A DNA stretch of 64,000 bases from Solenopsis invicta (taxonomy: Eukaryota > Arthropoda > Insecta > Hymenoptera > Formicidae), in NCBI RefSeq assembly GCF_016802725.1, contig NC_052679.1:17725635-17789634 (forward strand). Reading direction: 5' to 3'. Within the stretch, counting starts at the first letter, position 1. Every line of letters begins with the position of its first letter. The notes under the pieces are model-generated. The model was not told the origin of the DNA and did not search any database. It was given only the letters and a program-made list of their open reading frames with translations. This document shows positions 24,421-39,098 of this stretch, one piece after another. A program made the translations under genes and the position numbers.

Positions 24421-26110
24421 ATATACACTTATATTTGCAAATATATTTATTTGTATGTGTATATATATATATATTTTTTGCAATTAATTAGAATGCTTAA
24501 AAAAATTGAAAAGTCGAATTTGAACTTGGCAAGAATCTTAAAATTAGAATAGAGGACATGGATTACTCCATAGACTTGTAATTTTTATATTACGAAATTG
24601 ATGTCACATTTACATCATAAAACTTTATTTTTTATTTTATGCATTGTACATTAATATAATAGAACACTGCTACATTGGTGTCTCAGTTATTATAGTAGGT
24701 TCACATTTTTCGTTCTATGTTAAATCAATGTATATTCTACGAGGAAAATGATTGGAAGGTACAGTCGACGTTTGGCGAACGTCGAGGCTTCAAAGCCTTA
24801 CCCGATTAATTGATACTTAATCATTCGATTACGCGAAAGAGCCGCTCTATCTATCGGGTTCTAACGCAGCGTTCATTAGGGAAATTAATAAGCAGCGTCC
24901 TCGATGTGCATTTGCAAATAGCTTCTTTCCTCAGGCACCTAGCGTTGCAATCGAACCCCGGCGGGATCGATCTCCGTCGCTCGCCATGAACTGAATCGAC
25001 ATCGAAATGTTCGAACTGTAAAAGCATACAGACTTTAACACGATTCACGTAAATATCACAGATTTATCTCTCCATGAGTATCAATAACTTTCAGACAGAA
25101 TTGGGTAATAACTAGTTAAAAAATTAAAAGTTATGTAATGAATTTAACAAGCGAATAACTTTTAACATAAATCGATTAATTTTAAATGAGTTAATTTGAA
25201 TTTCAACGAGTTATTTTTAAAACACATAAACTTTAACTTATTAGTTTTTCTGCTGAGTTGAAAAATTTACCTACAAAAGAAGAAATTGTAAAAGAGAAAA
25301 TATATCTTTACAAAAATATTTCTATTTTATATAAACTTACTTTACAAATAAAAATTAAATTTATTTGATGATTTATATTGCAATTATTTTATTATTTAGA
25401 GTTTCATTTTTTAAAAAATTACATTTTAATTTAATCTAAATAATGCTTTTTAAAATTAATTTTTAATTTAAGTTTATTTAATTTCAATGCAATTTTTAAC
25501 TGGATTTTTTGTTCATATAACTTTTATCTCATATAACGTAACTAAATTAATTTTATATAATATTATATATAATATTATATAATTAATTTTATATAATTTT
25601 ATAGATTATATATAATTTTATAGATTATTTTATTAAGTTCAACTTAATTTAATTTAAAAATATATTTTTAAAGCCTATCTTTTAGATGTACGATGGGTAT
25701 TGAGTTAAATTTTACGTATTTAAAAAAAGAAAATAAAGAAAACAAATTTGATAAAAATTTGAAATCTTCAATATTTAAAAACTAAAAACTTAAAATCGTA
25801 CAAAAGAACTTATAAAATGCCAAAAGAACGAGATAATAGTATGCTAATTAAATTGCACATACTTGCTTTTGAAAAGTCACTAAAAGTTCTATATAAAAAT
25901 GGAAGTAAAATTGTCGTGTGTAAAATAGATTATCATATGTATAATTTGTTTCTCAATTTTTTAAAATAATTTATTACATTAAATACGATAGCAATTTTAT
26001 ACTTTGTACGGTGGATATATAAACTCATATTACATGCCTCTGCATAATGTAACAGACTCGGAAAGGTTACATAAAATGCGATCTCGAGATAAAAAGAGAC
26101 AAATAAGATA
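24421..26110. other. Strongly AT-rich non-coding block
   Basis: Long AT-rich sequence with repeated TATATAATATTATATA-type palindromic runs at about 25545-25640. No gene, RNA or transposon end is recognised. Confidence 0.55.
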
Positions 26111-27650
26111 CCCCGCGTTACAATCTTCCGGACCCTTCCCCTCCCCCTTGTCAATCTGACGATGGTATCTTATGGAGGGGCGCAAACGAGAGAATCAGAG
26201 TGTTCCACCCAATCGAGATGCAATTAAGACTTTTTTTGCCATTCCGAGCGGATTCTCTCCTTCCTTCCATACCGCTCCTGTTTCCCATATCGTATTTCGA
26301 CCTCTTCTAGTCCCATCCCTACACTTATCCTTCCCTTTCTGTATCCCTCGAAGTCGATTTCTTCGTAGCGCGTGAGCGAGCTATTTTCTTCTACTTTTGT
26401 GTATGTGTGGGTTATCGTCTGAAATTATCCCCGGCGTCTTTAATTGTATTTTCTTTCGTCGTTAGCAATCTATCTTTTCGTTTCTTCGCCGATTGCTTTC
26501 CCCCGACTCTTTTTCATTCGCGATTCTCTTTGCGTCATTCCCTGTCTCCTGTCCCTGCATTTCCGGGTTCCGCTGATGAAGTTTTAATATGCTTACCTCG
26601 AATTACTTTTTTTTTTTTTTTTAAGTCTATGATATTGGCAGAGAGCTTTTTGCGATTGCCTCTGCCATCATCAGATACAAGAAATTATTAGGATTAAGGT
26701 CTGGAGTTTCGTGTATCTTGTTTGCATTTAAATATTCTACGTTTATCGTTTTCTCTTTTGTAATATGTTCATCTTTCTCTTGGATTTAAAATGTGCCAGA
26801 ATGTTTTCTTGCGCAGAAATTGCATTGTAAGGTTTAAAATTATTTGGGATATTCCATCTTATTTCAATGGAATTATTCCATTATCATGCTCGCATGAAAC
26901 TTGACACAATCAAAGCGGGACCGTGCAACCTTAGAACGGTAAAGTGCTGCATTGGCAAGTAGCTCGCAAGGCACGCGTATGATTACGCGTAAAAAGGGAG
27001 TTATAAATCCACCAAGGCAGAAAGAGGTGGCAAAAGAGAGGAAGAGGAGAAGACGGGGGAGGGGGGTATTCTCGGCAAAAGGCAAGAAAGTAGAAGCGCG
27101 GTGGTAAGAAAGGAACGATAGCTCGAGGGAACGGGGCGCGCGACGCGACGGGGGAGGGATGTTTTCAGCGATATCGAGGTCAGCGTGAGATGCGCGATTA
27201 AGTTAGGGCCGTAGAGTGGCTTGGTAGGCTGTAGATTCCCTCATCAATCACCCCTTTCCCCCCGCCTCGCACCCCTCTTTTCCATGCCCAGCACCATAGA
27301 CCAGATCCATCAACAGCGTCATTTGCGCGTATCTAGGGGTGGATCCGACCGCCGGCATAGGGCATTGACCCCCCCTCTTCGCCGTGGCTTCACTAGATCC
27401 CCCCTTCGCCTCTTTGCTCCCGTCTAGTACTGCTTTAAGGCCGTTTATCGCCCCCACGGTTACGTCGAGGCCACAAGAATGGCCGCCTTCGGGCACGGTC
27501 AAGTTTTGTGCGCCTCCAGAGAAATTAGTCGGCAACCGCCTTACATGCGAGCGCCGCCTTAGAGTCGCTCGCAAAGGCCGAAACGCAATAAGATATAAGA
27601 GGGCAATGGAGAGGCGTTATCGACACGTTATGACGTTATGTCATTTATAA
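26111..27650. other. Pyrimidine/purine-biased, CpG-enriched non-coding block
   Basis: Strand-biased composition: pyrimidine-rich on + at 26.2-26.6 kb, purine-rich at 27.0-27.17 kb, then C-rich at 27.23-27.44 kb. A T16 run is at 26607-26622. Frames on both strands (for example - 27248-27574, 108 codons) are unrecognised. It could be a regulatory island. Confidence 0.4.
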
Positions 27651-30600
27651 AGTGTTGCGTTTGTCTGTTATTTTTTGTACTCGTTTTATTAGTTTACGTC
27701 CGTAGACAGAAGCTCGAGTATAAAATAGACACGTCTCTTCTCGTGAAAGAAATAAAAGTTAAGTTAAAGGAAATCATTTTTTTTCCCCTTTCTGACCTGA
27801 ACGTCTCTCCTTTTGCCAATTTTCCATACGTTTTGGTAAGATAAACTCGAAGAAGTACTACTGATATCGCCTTTGCATTGCCTGATATGACGTCACAAAT
27901 ATTAGCAGCTCGAAGGTGCGATTTAAGAAATAGAAAATTGAGAACTTATCAAAAATGCTTTTTAGCTTTTTCCGTACTGCTTACGTAAAAGAAGCCATCT
28001 AGTTTAATAATATTTTTATAATACTGCAACCTATACGCAATATCATACCCACTCATGATATTTTCCGATAACTTGCCGACGCAGAAATTTTTACTCGAGG
28101 GACATCTTCGGTTCAAACTGCCGCGGAAGAAGATAATTCGTTGAAGGCCGGACCGTATCGCCGTTCACGTCGTAGTATTATGTAATCCCTGTGAAGGCGC
28201 ACGCGATAGCCATGAGGTTTCCCAACAGCGGTAGTGCTTTCAAGGTACTGCCGGGTGCTCTCGAAATATACGAAAGTTTTGACACGTTTGATACACCAGA
28301 GTGCACTCAGCGTTTTCAGCGTCCGTGGCAATTGCTTTAAAATTCATAACGCGTGAATTTATTGCTACTTTAAAAAACGTAACGAAAAAAGCACAGGTTA
28401 ATTTTGTAAGAGCCGACCACCATGTAATATTTTAATAACTTGGAAATTAATTATAAAATTTGAAAATGTTAAAGCTATAACAGGTTTATCGTACTGGAGC
28501 TGGCCAACTCAGGTGATATTAGTCTGCATTCCTCAATTACATTGATTCTGTCTTTTAATTTCGTGTATGAAAGTACAACATATTACAACGATTGATTGAT
28601 TAAAAAATTTTAACTCTTATTTACAAGTTTGATTAGTTTTCCATTAAATAATAATTTGTTTAACTGATTAATATTACTGAATCTAAAAGAATAATTGTCT
28701 CTAGTATCAAATTTGTAAAGTAAAGATTTACTTTTATTTTATACGTTCGAAGAAGTATGCATAAATTACTTTATTTTTTTTTTTTCTAATTAGTTATTCA
28801 CATTTTTATTATACAGGAAAAACAATAGCGTTTCGAAATTCACACTGTCATTATGAAAATCTATAGTATACATAACGTAAACTATAAATTTTCAGTACGG
28901 ATAGTGTATATCGGAATGCAGCCTATATAAATTTAAACAATAGAACAATGTACAATTGAAATTTGCTATTAATAATATATATCTATATACCATACATAAT
29001 TATTAATCAAATTGTGTCAGTAATACACTCATCGAGAAAATTAGCATTAATTTAGTAGCCATATCAGGTAACAATATTTCTTTCAAGTTTCATGAACAGT
29101 CTCAATCAGACGGAATTAACTAGCTGAAGTCACGCTAATGAGCAGAAAACGAAATGCAATATTTGCGATAATAGCCTCGTTTATTGAAATCGATTTGAGA
29201 TAAACGGCAGTTGCACGTTCGCCAAATTTTCATTTTCTAATACATAATATATTTTATAACAGTGAGATTGATTGGCTTTAGGGTTTGTTTTCGCGATGCG
29301 TAGCGCGCGCTATACGCGTGCACAAAGCCGAGCGTGTGTGTCATTAACAAGAATCGACGGGCAGTTGCGCTTCGCGTTTCGTATCTTATTATCTCTCGAA
29401 ACGCGGTCGCGGCCGGGAGAAAACGGGAACGTTCCTTGATTAACAGTTAGCTATTATCGATTAATCTTTCCGCGATTAATCTTTGTAAGCGTATCGAGAC
29501 GCGACGGCCGCCTCTTATCGAAACAGATACATCGCGCGATTTGTTCGTACGAAGTGGTTATCGAGATAAGGAGAGCGAGAGTAACAAGTTATTGTTTCGT
29601 CGCGATATTTGCGGATGCTAATTGTTTCTTCAACGAAGAAAGCCTGGATTCAATTGTATTACTCTTTCAATCGTACAATTCTTCTACTATACTCTCGCAT
29701 CACGCATTCTGAATTCTTCGCAAACGTAATTTCCGCTAATTGGGAACGGGCAGTAAAATCGCGAAGCGAGTAATTATAATTACGCAATGGAGAGCCATGA
29801 TACATTGATCGTGTTTCTCAATGATACGTGTATTTCAAGGGAATTACCGTACTGAATTTCGATTACATATTTTTCGATGATCCATCATGTCTTAATCAGC
29901 AATTACCATAAGTCACCTTTATTAATCGTATTCTACCAGACTGCTAATGGATTTTCAAACTTTCCAATTATAATTAACAAAATATCATTGTTGACGAGAC
30001 GCCGCGAATCGTAATGTTATTTGTACTTTTTTTCGCGGGGGTTTTAATCGCGCGATATAACAAAATCGTGTATTTTTAAACGATTAATGTTGAAAGTGCC
30101 GCGCGTTCGTGGTGTTCCGATACTTCCGATGATTAATGCTTACGCGAGTTCGTAATTAACCGCGTTTTCACGAGTGTTGTGTAAGTGCAATGAACCTGAC
30201 AACTCTGACCTGAGACGAGGAGGAAAAGGAGGAGATGCCTGGGGAATGCATCGGAAAAGACAGCGGAATGAGACAACCAATGAGATAAGTAATAATAATC
30301 AATCTATTTATTCTTTTATTTGTGATACTTTTAAAATTAATCGTTGATATTCATTTTATATGTGCAACAATTATTTTTTTAAATATTAATTAATCTAGAC
30401 GTCGCTACCTACTAATTTTTATTTTACATTTTAATGTAGTTTAATGTAGCTCGACGTGATTAAACTCCGCTGCTGAGCATCTCGATGAGCTTGATAAATT
30501 AGATTTTATCAAAATTGAAAGTAACGGATCTGTATGAAAAAAATATTATAATACACATGTAAATATGCGCGCATACGTAATTAAGAACTGAATAGAAATA

Positions 30601-31458
30601 ATAGATATAATATATCATCGATCGCGCGCCATTGCCTTAAAATTTGTGGAATGGAGAGAACTGATTAGTAATATTTAATCTTGGTATTTATGCGCGTTCA
30701 TCTATAGATTTATTATGTGTATGACGATGCACAAAGAGCTTGTAAGGATACAGCTTATTTTTTTTCGATGCATTATTCATTGATTCTTATCATACGTCAC
30801 AGTACTAATTACAAAGTACATTAATCATTTGTAATTCATAGAACAAACTTGAAAATATAGGTAATAGAAAATATTTTGCTAGCTGAATGAACTTTGTAAA
30901 ATGTAACGAAAACTGAATAGATTGATTCAAATAATTTAATCAACAAAGAAATAATTTTCAAATTTGATGAAAGCATTATTTTTTTTACATGTAAATGGTA
31001 AATGGTGAAAAAAATATATATAAATATTACGTTAAATAATATAAATATAAAATAATAAATTTAATGTTAGCATTTTTTAAAATACAAAATCTTTAATTTA
31101 ATTCAGTGCTCATAAAAGATTGTGGAATTAGATATGTAATTCATTCCTATCTGAAATAAAAATAAATTACGTAAGTGTGTTACTTTATTTTACCTTCTTT
31201 CCTCAAATTTACTTTTTTTTTTAAATTGAATTTGAGATTACAATCAACCTTTTCATATTCTTTTGTGAAATGTTGTATAAATACTGCAAGAAAACGAAAG
31301 TCTTTTGATAAATAAAGTAACAGCAAATATTTTATTGTCTTATAGTATATTTTAACTGTTCTATTTAATTAAAATGGAATGTGCTAATAATTATCAATGA
31401 TACTCATGTTTACGATACTTATATTAATGTGCTAATCTTTCTTTCTTATACTTACTGT
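27651..31458. other. AT-rich non-coding stretch
   Basis: The longest interval with very few open frames: none over about 60 codons between 28.4 and 31.7 kb. The part at 29.1-30.25 kb has more balanced base use and many ATTA/TAAT homeodomain-type cores, as in insect intronic enhancers, but nothing specific can be assigned. Confidence 0.5.
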
Positions 31459-31678
31459 CTAAATTGAAATCAGTGTATTATTCACTGAAAGACAGTGCAT
31501 AGTTAGTAATATACTTATAACTATTTCATTTGCTGATATATACACTGTTTTTCAGTGATAATATGATTCGGTTAGTGAGAGTACTCCTTTTTAATTAGAA
31601 TCACTGGAAAATAGTGAATAGCACAGTTATAAGTATATAGCACTGCAAATCAGTAAAATTCTACTGATTTAGATTTAG
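31459..31678. mobile_element. 220 bp foldback built from CACTG-N5-CAGTG modules
   Basis: Outer arms CTAAAT...AAATCAGT at 31459 pair with 31678, and the perfect 13-mer TATACTTATAACT (31510-31522) pairs with 31625-31637. Within it are four CACTG-N5-YAGTR modules starting at 31483, 31543, 31602 and 31641. The first two are perfect palindromic half-sites; the third ends TAGTG and the fourth CAGTA. No protein is encoded. A MITE-like hairpin element is the likely identity; a protein-binding array is an alternative. Confidence 0.65.
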
Positions 31679-34450
31679 AGAGTAACCAACCAATTATATT
31701 TAATTATGTTTAATTTGGCCTTAATTACTTAAGTATGATTCAAATTTTCTACCATTTTCACACACAATATTTGCTAATTGCTCTATATATAAAACTGAGC
31801 AGATAAAATCAGTTTTAATAATAGAAACACATGTCTGAAACTGAGTAATTGAGTTAATTGTGCGCATATTATTATGACGCGTACATACACTGTTAGTACA
31901 ATTGTTTACATAAACGTAGAACACAAAATCACGGTTGAACATATTGCGTTATGCTCCGTCGCTTTTCAGCCTTCTTTCGAAGAAAATATTAGGCATCCCT
32001 CGAAGAAGCCCAACAAGTAATAGAGCTCTCAAGGATAGCGGGCGATATCATAATTCTGTTACCTTCTTAACGAAAACATGACGCGAATGAAACTAACAAG
32101 TCTAGAGCCTTGTAGAACACGATAAAATGAAAGGATACTAAATATAACAGTAGCGTAATTCGTTTACGCGATGTATCAATTTCTAAATGAACTAATTAAC
32201 TAAAATACGACGTACGCAGCAACGTACGTTGCGTCACGTGTAATCGCATCTAATCTTCGATCGCAAATTAAAATAACAAAATTGCACTAATACTCTTTTT
32301 ATCTTTTTTTCCATTAACGATAACTTTTACAGTTTGTAATAGACGCCTTACGTTCTTTTAAATCCACCTGTCTACAAAGGATCGTACATTTCCGCTTAAT
32401 AGAAAGATCGGAATCTTTATATATCTACAATCGGTTCTTTAACGCTATTAACACGGAGGAATCCGATTTATACGTTGGAGGAAAAGCAGGAGCATTATCT
32501 TGGCGCGCCTGCAGCACTGAAATCCGAATCGAGAGCGCACCAATATCGATCACCGAGAATAAAAGATTGCCCCCGTGACCGTTCTGCGACACTAGGGATC
32601 CTATTAAATCGTTATCGAACAAGCGCGGACCATAAACTACCAGTGCACTGCGCGTCTAAAACGCTCGTATTGAAAATCCGCAGATAACGCCGCCGGGTCC
32701 GCAGTACAGATGAATCGGTCCAATGCCACATCCGTGTCGAACGATGAGCGAACGCGTGCGCGACGTACGTTTCGTGCTGCCCGTGGCCTCGCACATAACT
32801 CACCGGTATCAGTTTTTGGGCGTGTTTCACCTTATCAGCCCGGAACAGTTCTTTTTTTATCCCGGGCGACATCTGTTTTCCTCAATAAAGGCCGGCACGG
32901 CCTCTCGCCTTCCGCCTGGCTCGTGAAACCTACGCTAGATAATAGACCCACCGCACGGTGACGACAGCTCGTTTACTCATCCGAAATATAACGTCCGAAG
33001 GAATGTGAACATTTACTGTCCGTCGTGTGCCCAAATACGAAACGGAGAAAAGACTGGCCTTCCCTTTCGCGAAACGCACTTTCGTGTAGTGAGAAAGCAA
33101 GGACCTTTAAGCCTATATAAAGTGAAATAAACTTTTATGTAATAAAGGAATTGACCTTTTACCTTTTCCCGAGGTTTCTCAAAGATTTAATAATGTACAA
33201 ATTTTTTAAATCCCGAATAAAAATGAGTAGTTACGCAGTAGCGTTTTGTATACGAAATGAGAAGAGAATTTATGAGGATTTATGGTAAGTTTCGGCAATT
33301 TCTCCGCGTTATTCCTCTTTAGTGAATTATGAATAATACGAGACGCGTTTCTCATGACAATAGAAGTATGTGACGTAACCGCGGCGCGTGCAGCTGACTG
33401 GAGCATAATTAGATTAATTAATTGAGACGCATATTATGAGACCGTCTACCGATTTCGGTTATTTGAGACATTCTGCCGCTTCGATTATTTTAGGTACGGC
33501 GGTATTAGCTCGGAGGCATTGTGACGATTAACAATGGCATATTCGGAACGGTGATGGTTTATTTTGTGTCGCATAAATACCTGCTGCTTATTGAACGAAC
33601 GATTGAGACTCATTTATCATTCTACGCGAGAATGCTTCGGTATCAGAACGTGTCGCACTGGTCCTTCGAATAGAAAAATGTATGCCGCGATAAGAAGTAT
33701 GCGAATCGAATCGAATTGAATCTTCGATAGCACATTTGAAATCGAATTGAATCGAATTCGAATCAAATTTCTCGGATTTACATTACATATGTCAATGTGA
33801 ATGTAATAAAATATTTTTAATAACGTTGCAAGTTCTTTTTATAAGAAAAATTAAAGCGAGATACACAATCTAAATTAAGACTAATAAGATGAATGAGAAT
33901 AAGAATTAGATCACGCTTTGATGTTGACGGAGCAGGAAATGGCAAAAGCTTATTTTTTATTTATATTTCTAAGAATAGTTCTCGAGAAAAATAATTGTTT
34001 CTTATCGAATACGTTCTATAAGAAGAAAACTGTAAATAATTGCGATGCAGTTCTCTTTGTGCATACTTCACGTCTTTTTTTATTTGTCTTTCATGATACT
34101 TGTGTATCGCATTTTTCCAACGTTAGTCATACCCATATTGAGATCATTAGTTCGCGCTAATCGTTAGTTAATACTAAATCGTAATAAATTTGTATGATAT
34201 AGTTGAAGAATTATTGAAGATAATTAATATTCTGAATAATGACAAAAAACTGGTTAAATAATTAATTAACGAAAGCAGATTGGTAAAATGCGCAAAAAAA
34301 TAATATTATGATTAAGAAATCTTTTCAAATTTTTTACGTTTAAAAAATTTGAAATTATTTATTATTAGCCTTTTTTTAAGTTTTCACTTCATTATCTAGA
34401 GGTACTTATATTGAAATAATTTATAAATTCCAATTTACTAAACATATAAA
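31679..34450. other. Mostly AT-rich non-coding stretch
   Basis: A somewhat GC-richer part at 32.45-33.0 kb yields overlapping frames of 60-86 codons with no recognisable domain. A GAATC/GAATT repeat patch lies at 33703-33771. No supported gene. Confidence 0.45.
33703..33771. repeat. Degenerate (GAATC)n patch
   Basis: Pentamers GAATC, GAATT and GAAATC recur, including CGAATCGAATCGAATTGAAT and, 30 bases on, ATCGAATTGAATCGAATTCG. Confidence 0.7.
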
Positions 34451-36300
34451 AATAGATATAGCGTTTGTGGAATTTTCCTAACAGCTTCGCGATGGAATAT
34501 CTACGCACCAGCGTGCTTTGCGTAAAAACAACGCTCGAGTTTCTCGTCAGACGATACGGGTCGATCGTTACGTGCGATAGTCAGGTTCGTTTCGGGATGT
34601 CGGACGACTAAATCAGTCGAGCTGAGACCTCGGCCACCGGCCGAGATCGAGTGAAGACTCAGCGACTATAATGCATCCTCGCGCATCACGCTACAGCTGT
34701 TTTGGCAGTCAGCTGGCCCGACCGTGCGCTCACACGCATCTTCGTAACGACGCACGACGCGGTCAAATTAATCCGTGAACTCTTACTGGCGCGCGCGTGT
34801 ACGTGCGTGTACGCGTAGCACGCGACGAGATATGCAACGGCAAGGCTGAATGTAATAGCGCAGGCTGAAGGATGAGCACACGCGCCGCGATGATCTAAAT
34901 TTAGATCCCCGACTCGTTACTTACTTCCGCTTATTTTAGCTAAAGAGGTCGGCGTTTCGCCCGAGGGATTGCTTCTTCTCCTTCCTCGTCGTCAGCTCGA
35001 TTTCCTTTTCTTTCCACTTTTTTTTTCTTCATTCCCATTTCGATCTCGCTCACCTTCGTGCGATTCGCAATCTTGCAAATAGATTACTAAAAAAAGTGTC
35101 AATTGTGGAAGCGAAGATAGCGAATAAGGGTAACATGTTGTGATTTTCAGAAATAGCAACTCAGGAAAAAAAATAAAAAATATATATATATATATATATT
35201 CTACTCAAAGTCTTTGTTTAAAAATAAATTAAAAGTAAATTATTATGAGAATGTTTTTTTTCTACTAGACATTTACTTATGAGTTTTAGTTGTGTGCAGA
35301 TAATTGGAAAGAAGCTGCTTATTTGCGCTCGAGGAAGAAAAAAGAAAAAAAAAGATAATTTGGATATTATTATTTATTTCGTCATTTATTTAGATGCGAC
35401 CTCGAATCAACTTCGGTTAATTTCGTATGCGAGAAGGACGAAACGTTGTTGCATGCAAAAAAAAGGCTATCAGCGCTTTACGCGCGTTCTCAGAAGTTTA
35501 TGTGCAGCATGTAAATTACTAATGGTGATACACATTCTGAAATCCGACGTGTTGTTTCAGCTTTTACGTAACCGTCTTCTCACAATTGCAAAATCATACA
35601 GACCGCGTTCGCTCCCCTGCACCGACCGTGTATACCGATTCTTTTGCACCCGTTTGTAGCAAAAAGTTTTTCAACTCGCTGTTCTTTTTATTTAAAGATT
35701 TCATTAACGATCACGGGCGACCAGGCCGTTACCGAACCGGTATTACGAAACGCGGCTGTATGTATTGTGATACTGGGTGTTTCTGTAAACGGTTGACATG
35801 GAAGAAAGCATAACGAGAGTGGCGCGACGAACAAAAACGTGTTAAAGAAGACTCCGATTTTTAATAATCCTCTAACGAGTTCCTTAAAGGCGTATCTCGA
35901 TACAGTTCGCGTTATCCTGAGGAAAGACCCTGATTCACTCATTAACGTTTCACCCTGTTTTAACGTAATACAAGTGGAGAGATAAAACGGTGGAAAAAAA
36001 AGGTTTTACGAAAGACTTAATAATTTCTACGTTCTTTTCGGGGGACAGTTGATATTTTTAATACGAAAAGTTTCGTTCGAGCGAGCCTTCGATTGCTGCT
36101 GAATTATTCAGTGAAAGATACGCAAAATTATTAGGCCAGCGATTTAAATATCAGAGTTTCGTCGATAAAAGATTTTATGTCCTATTCGCGTTGACGATCA
36201 CCTCGAGAGATTTGTGAAAGTATTCTCAGGATATCGTAACCGTGTTCGACATTTAAATAAAGCATAATTTCGACGTGTTCGATCGACGCAGGAAATTATT
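34451..36300. other. Mixed composition non-coding stretch
   Basis: CpG-rich at 34.5-35.05 kb, including a 7 bp GC stem, CTCGGCC-ACC-GGCCGAG, near 34630. AT-rich afterwards, with an AT microsatellite at 35180-35199. The + frame at 35279-35659 (126 codons) is not recognised and lacks exon boundaries I trust. Confidence 0.4.
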
Positions 36301-39098
36301 GAGAGAAAAATACGACCGAGCGCGGAGGAGCACGTGTTACGGACCTTTCTCGATCGGGCCTACCACCCATCGTGAATAGGCGACGAATCCGCGATATTCG
36401 CGAATCTTAACGAATTAATTTCTCTCAGCTATCCTTTTCCCTCTTTCTCTCTTTCTCTTCGACATTTTAATATTCATGCCTTCGCTCTACGCGTTTTGCA
36501 ACGGGATAGATTTTTATTACACGGACACGTTAACTGGACATGGCGCTGACGGGAGACTCGCGAAATTTACGATGCTGTTAACCGCCGTCCGGTAATTGAT
36601 ATTGAAGACATTTCGGGCGTATACCAGAACGTGCGAGCTCGTGCGGAGGACAAACTGTTAAGATTCACGAACCGTCTCGAGGACGAGAAAATATCCCGCT
36701 ATACTAATACGCGCGGGGACCCTCTCGCATGCGGCTCACATGCAAATTTATGCAGTTGCGGCCGTCTCGCGGGTCGTTCGTGGCTCGTTGTGTCGGCGAT
36801 TTTTTCCGCTGCCTCTCTTTCTCTCTGCTTGTTTAACCGGAGAGTGTGTGTGTGTGTGTGTTTGTGTGCGTGTGTGGCGCGTGTGCGCAAAATTAGGAAC
36901 GTTACCGCGATGGAAAATTATATCCCACGGATACTTAACTTAAAGCGTTCTACGCGCTCGACACGAAAATGAGGCGGCGATCTTGCCGATCGCTTCCTCG
37001 CCGGGTTCGTTCGCCTTTTCGTCGAGTGAGACGACCTTTCGAAAGGAACGTAGATCCTTCGTCGCAGGACGAGGAGGATAGAGAAAAGAGAGAGAGAGAG
37101 AAAGAGAGATCGCGTTAAACGTTTAGAATCACTCTCGCGTCGGCTCATCGTCCTCGTTATATAATTTGTAACGAACTCGAACCAGAACTCGCCAAGTATC
37201 GTCACTCGACTTGCCCCACCTCCCCTACCTCCTTCACCTCGCGATTCATATTTATGAGCAGTGTGCGTAGTATGTGACATTAATGAGGTTGTCGTCACAA
37301 TTTCGTTTTACGGCCGGTCGGATTAGCTATCGGGCGATAAAAGCGAGAAAATTTCGGCAAAGTATTCCAACGACGCATTATATTTACAGCGACGGAAGAG
37401 AGAGAATCGCGCGTGCTATCTCGATCGAAAGAATGGCGGGGCGTTTTACGGAGAGATAGAACGGCAAGCGCATTCGTATCTTCGTCCGTCTCTCTCTCTC
37501 TCCTTAGTCAGACAAGACAGATTTAGTTCCCGAACATACACGTGGACTCAATTTGGCTCTGTTGTTATCTATTTATACCACTGATGAAATCCAGATACTC
37601 GGTAGCTTATTACGTCATAAGAACTGTCGATGTTTTTATTAAGGTAAAATCAATTTCTCAATTCAACGAGAAAGCTCTCTGTACGTAAAAAGAAGAGTAA
37701 AGAAAAGCTAGGATATTTTTATAGGTACGCCGATTCGCATATATTAATATTGATCTCCCCTTAGCCATCGATACGAAGACTATTTATAGAGAGATGCCAT
37801 TTATATGAAAATGTCATATTGGAAAAAATCGCGAGTAAAGGGCAGCAGCTCGTGTTTTTCTTCTCCGCCCTTTACTCCTTCGAGAGAGAAAACGGAAGGG
37901 GAGAGAGACAGAGAGAGAGAGACAGAGAGAAGTCGCGTATGTACCGAGCGAAGCGCAGAAGCGTGCAAACTTGAAGCATCGTGGCCGCGGTACTCGCGAT
38001 TCGCGCTTGCATGGATGGTCCGACCACACCACGTCATTATGTAACGAGTGTGCGTCACAAAACACGCGCACCAACGCACACGTTGCTGGTATATTGACAC
38101 GGACTCGCGCGAGCGAGCGAGCGAGCGAGCGAGCGAGTGAGCGAGTGTGTCGCAACGAGCGCGCGCTAATAATTGTGCCGCTTAACCTTGGACATTGATT
38201 AAACCATCCTTCATATCGGTACACCTCTCGCGCACACTCACACACATATACACGCGGATAGGACGGTCGTGTCGACGTGTATAATACGTATCGCTCCCCC
38301 GTGTGTCTCTGCGGCGGTTAACGCTACCTCGCGAGAGCGAGACTTGAGATTATGCTCTGCGGCCTGGAAACAAATAGGAACTTTCCGCTATATGATTGCG
38401 CAATATTTTTCTCGCTGGGAGATGAGAAAAATAAAAATAAAGAGAGAGAGAGAAAGAGAGAGGAATCGATCTAGCCCTAAAGATGCTAGAATGTCAGCGT
38501 CGGTGTGTGCAGATTCTTCATGGTGCGCGCTTCGTACGCGTGTACATGCTCCCCGAGTTTAATTACTCGCGATAGCAGTCGACGGCGATTGCGCGGTTTA
38601 TTATCGACGCGAATTGTACGACGTAACTCGCGCCGCTCCGTGCCGACGCGTAGGAATCGCGAGAAACGCATGCAGACGCGTTCGATGCCGAGCTCTCCGA
38701 ATCCTGTCGAATGCAGCGTCACGGTTGCCGCTCATCGAATTTGTTTTCATGAATTGCTTACGCGGGCGACGATGATTTCGTAAAACGCGAAGGTCGCTGC
38801 TACTGAACTATACCGCCTGCATGAAATTGCAATTGATGATTAAGCGTAATTAATAGTTGCTCTTGCACTATTGGATGCAATATCGCGTAATTTTCTCTCG
38901 TCGTAGAGTTGCAATTAATTTTTCTCTTACGTAATCTACTCTGTTTATCCTCTGACGATTGTAAACGGTTATAACAGTAATTTACAATGCGCGAGAAGAA
39001 GGAGATAAATAAAGTTCTCAAAATTGTCGGCATGCTCTTTAATATTGAGTGATGAGAACAAATGGTCTGTAAACCCGAGCGATTATTAATGAAAATAA
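36301..39098. other. CpG-enriched block with simple repeats
   Basis: Repeats include GT at 36843-36876, GA at 37087-37107, CT at 37488-37502, GAGA at 37896-37930 and 38440-38462, and GCGA at 38109-38147. Overlapping frames on both strands arise from these repeats and from low stop density. Promoter or enhancer activity is possible; no exon is supported. Confidence 0.4.
38109..38147. repeat. (GCGA)n tetranucleotide repeat
   Basis: Nine to ten GCGA units, the last few interrupted by GTGA. Confidence 0.9.

Noticed and set aside
28526..28925. CTGCATTCC / GGAATGCAG inverted pair 380 bp apart
   Set aside because: Only about 9-10 bp match, and pairing does not extend on either side.
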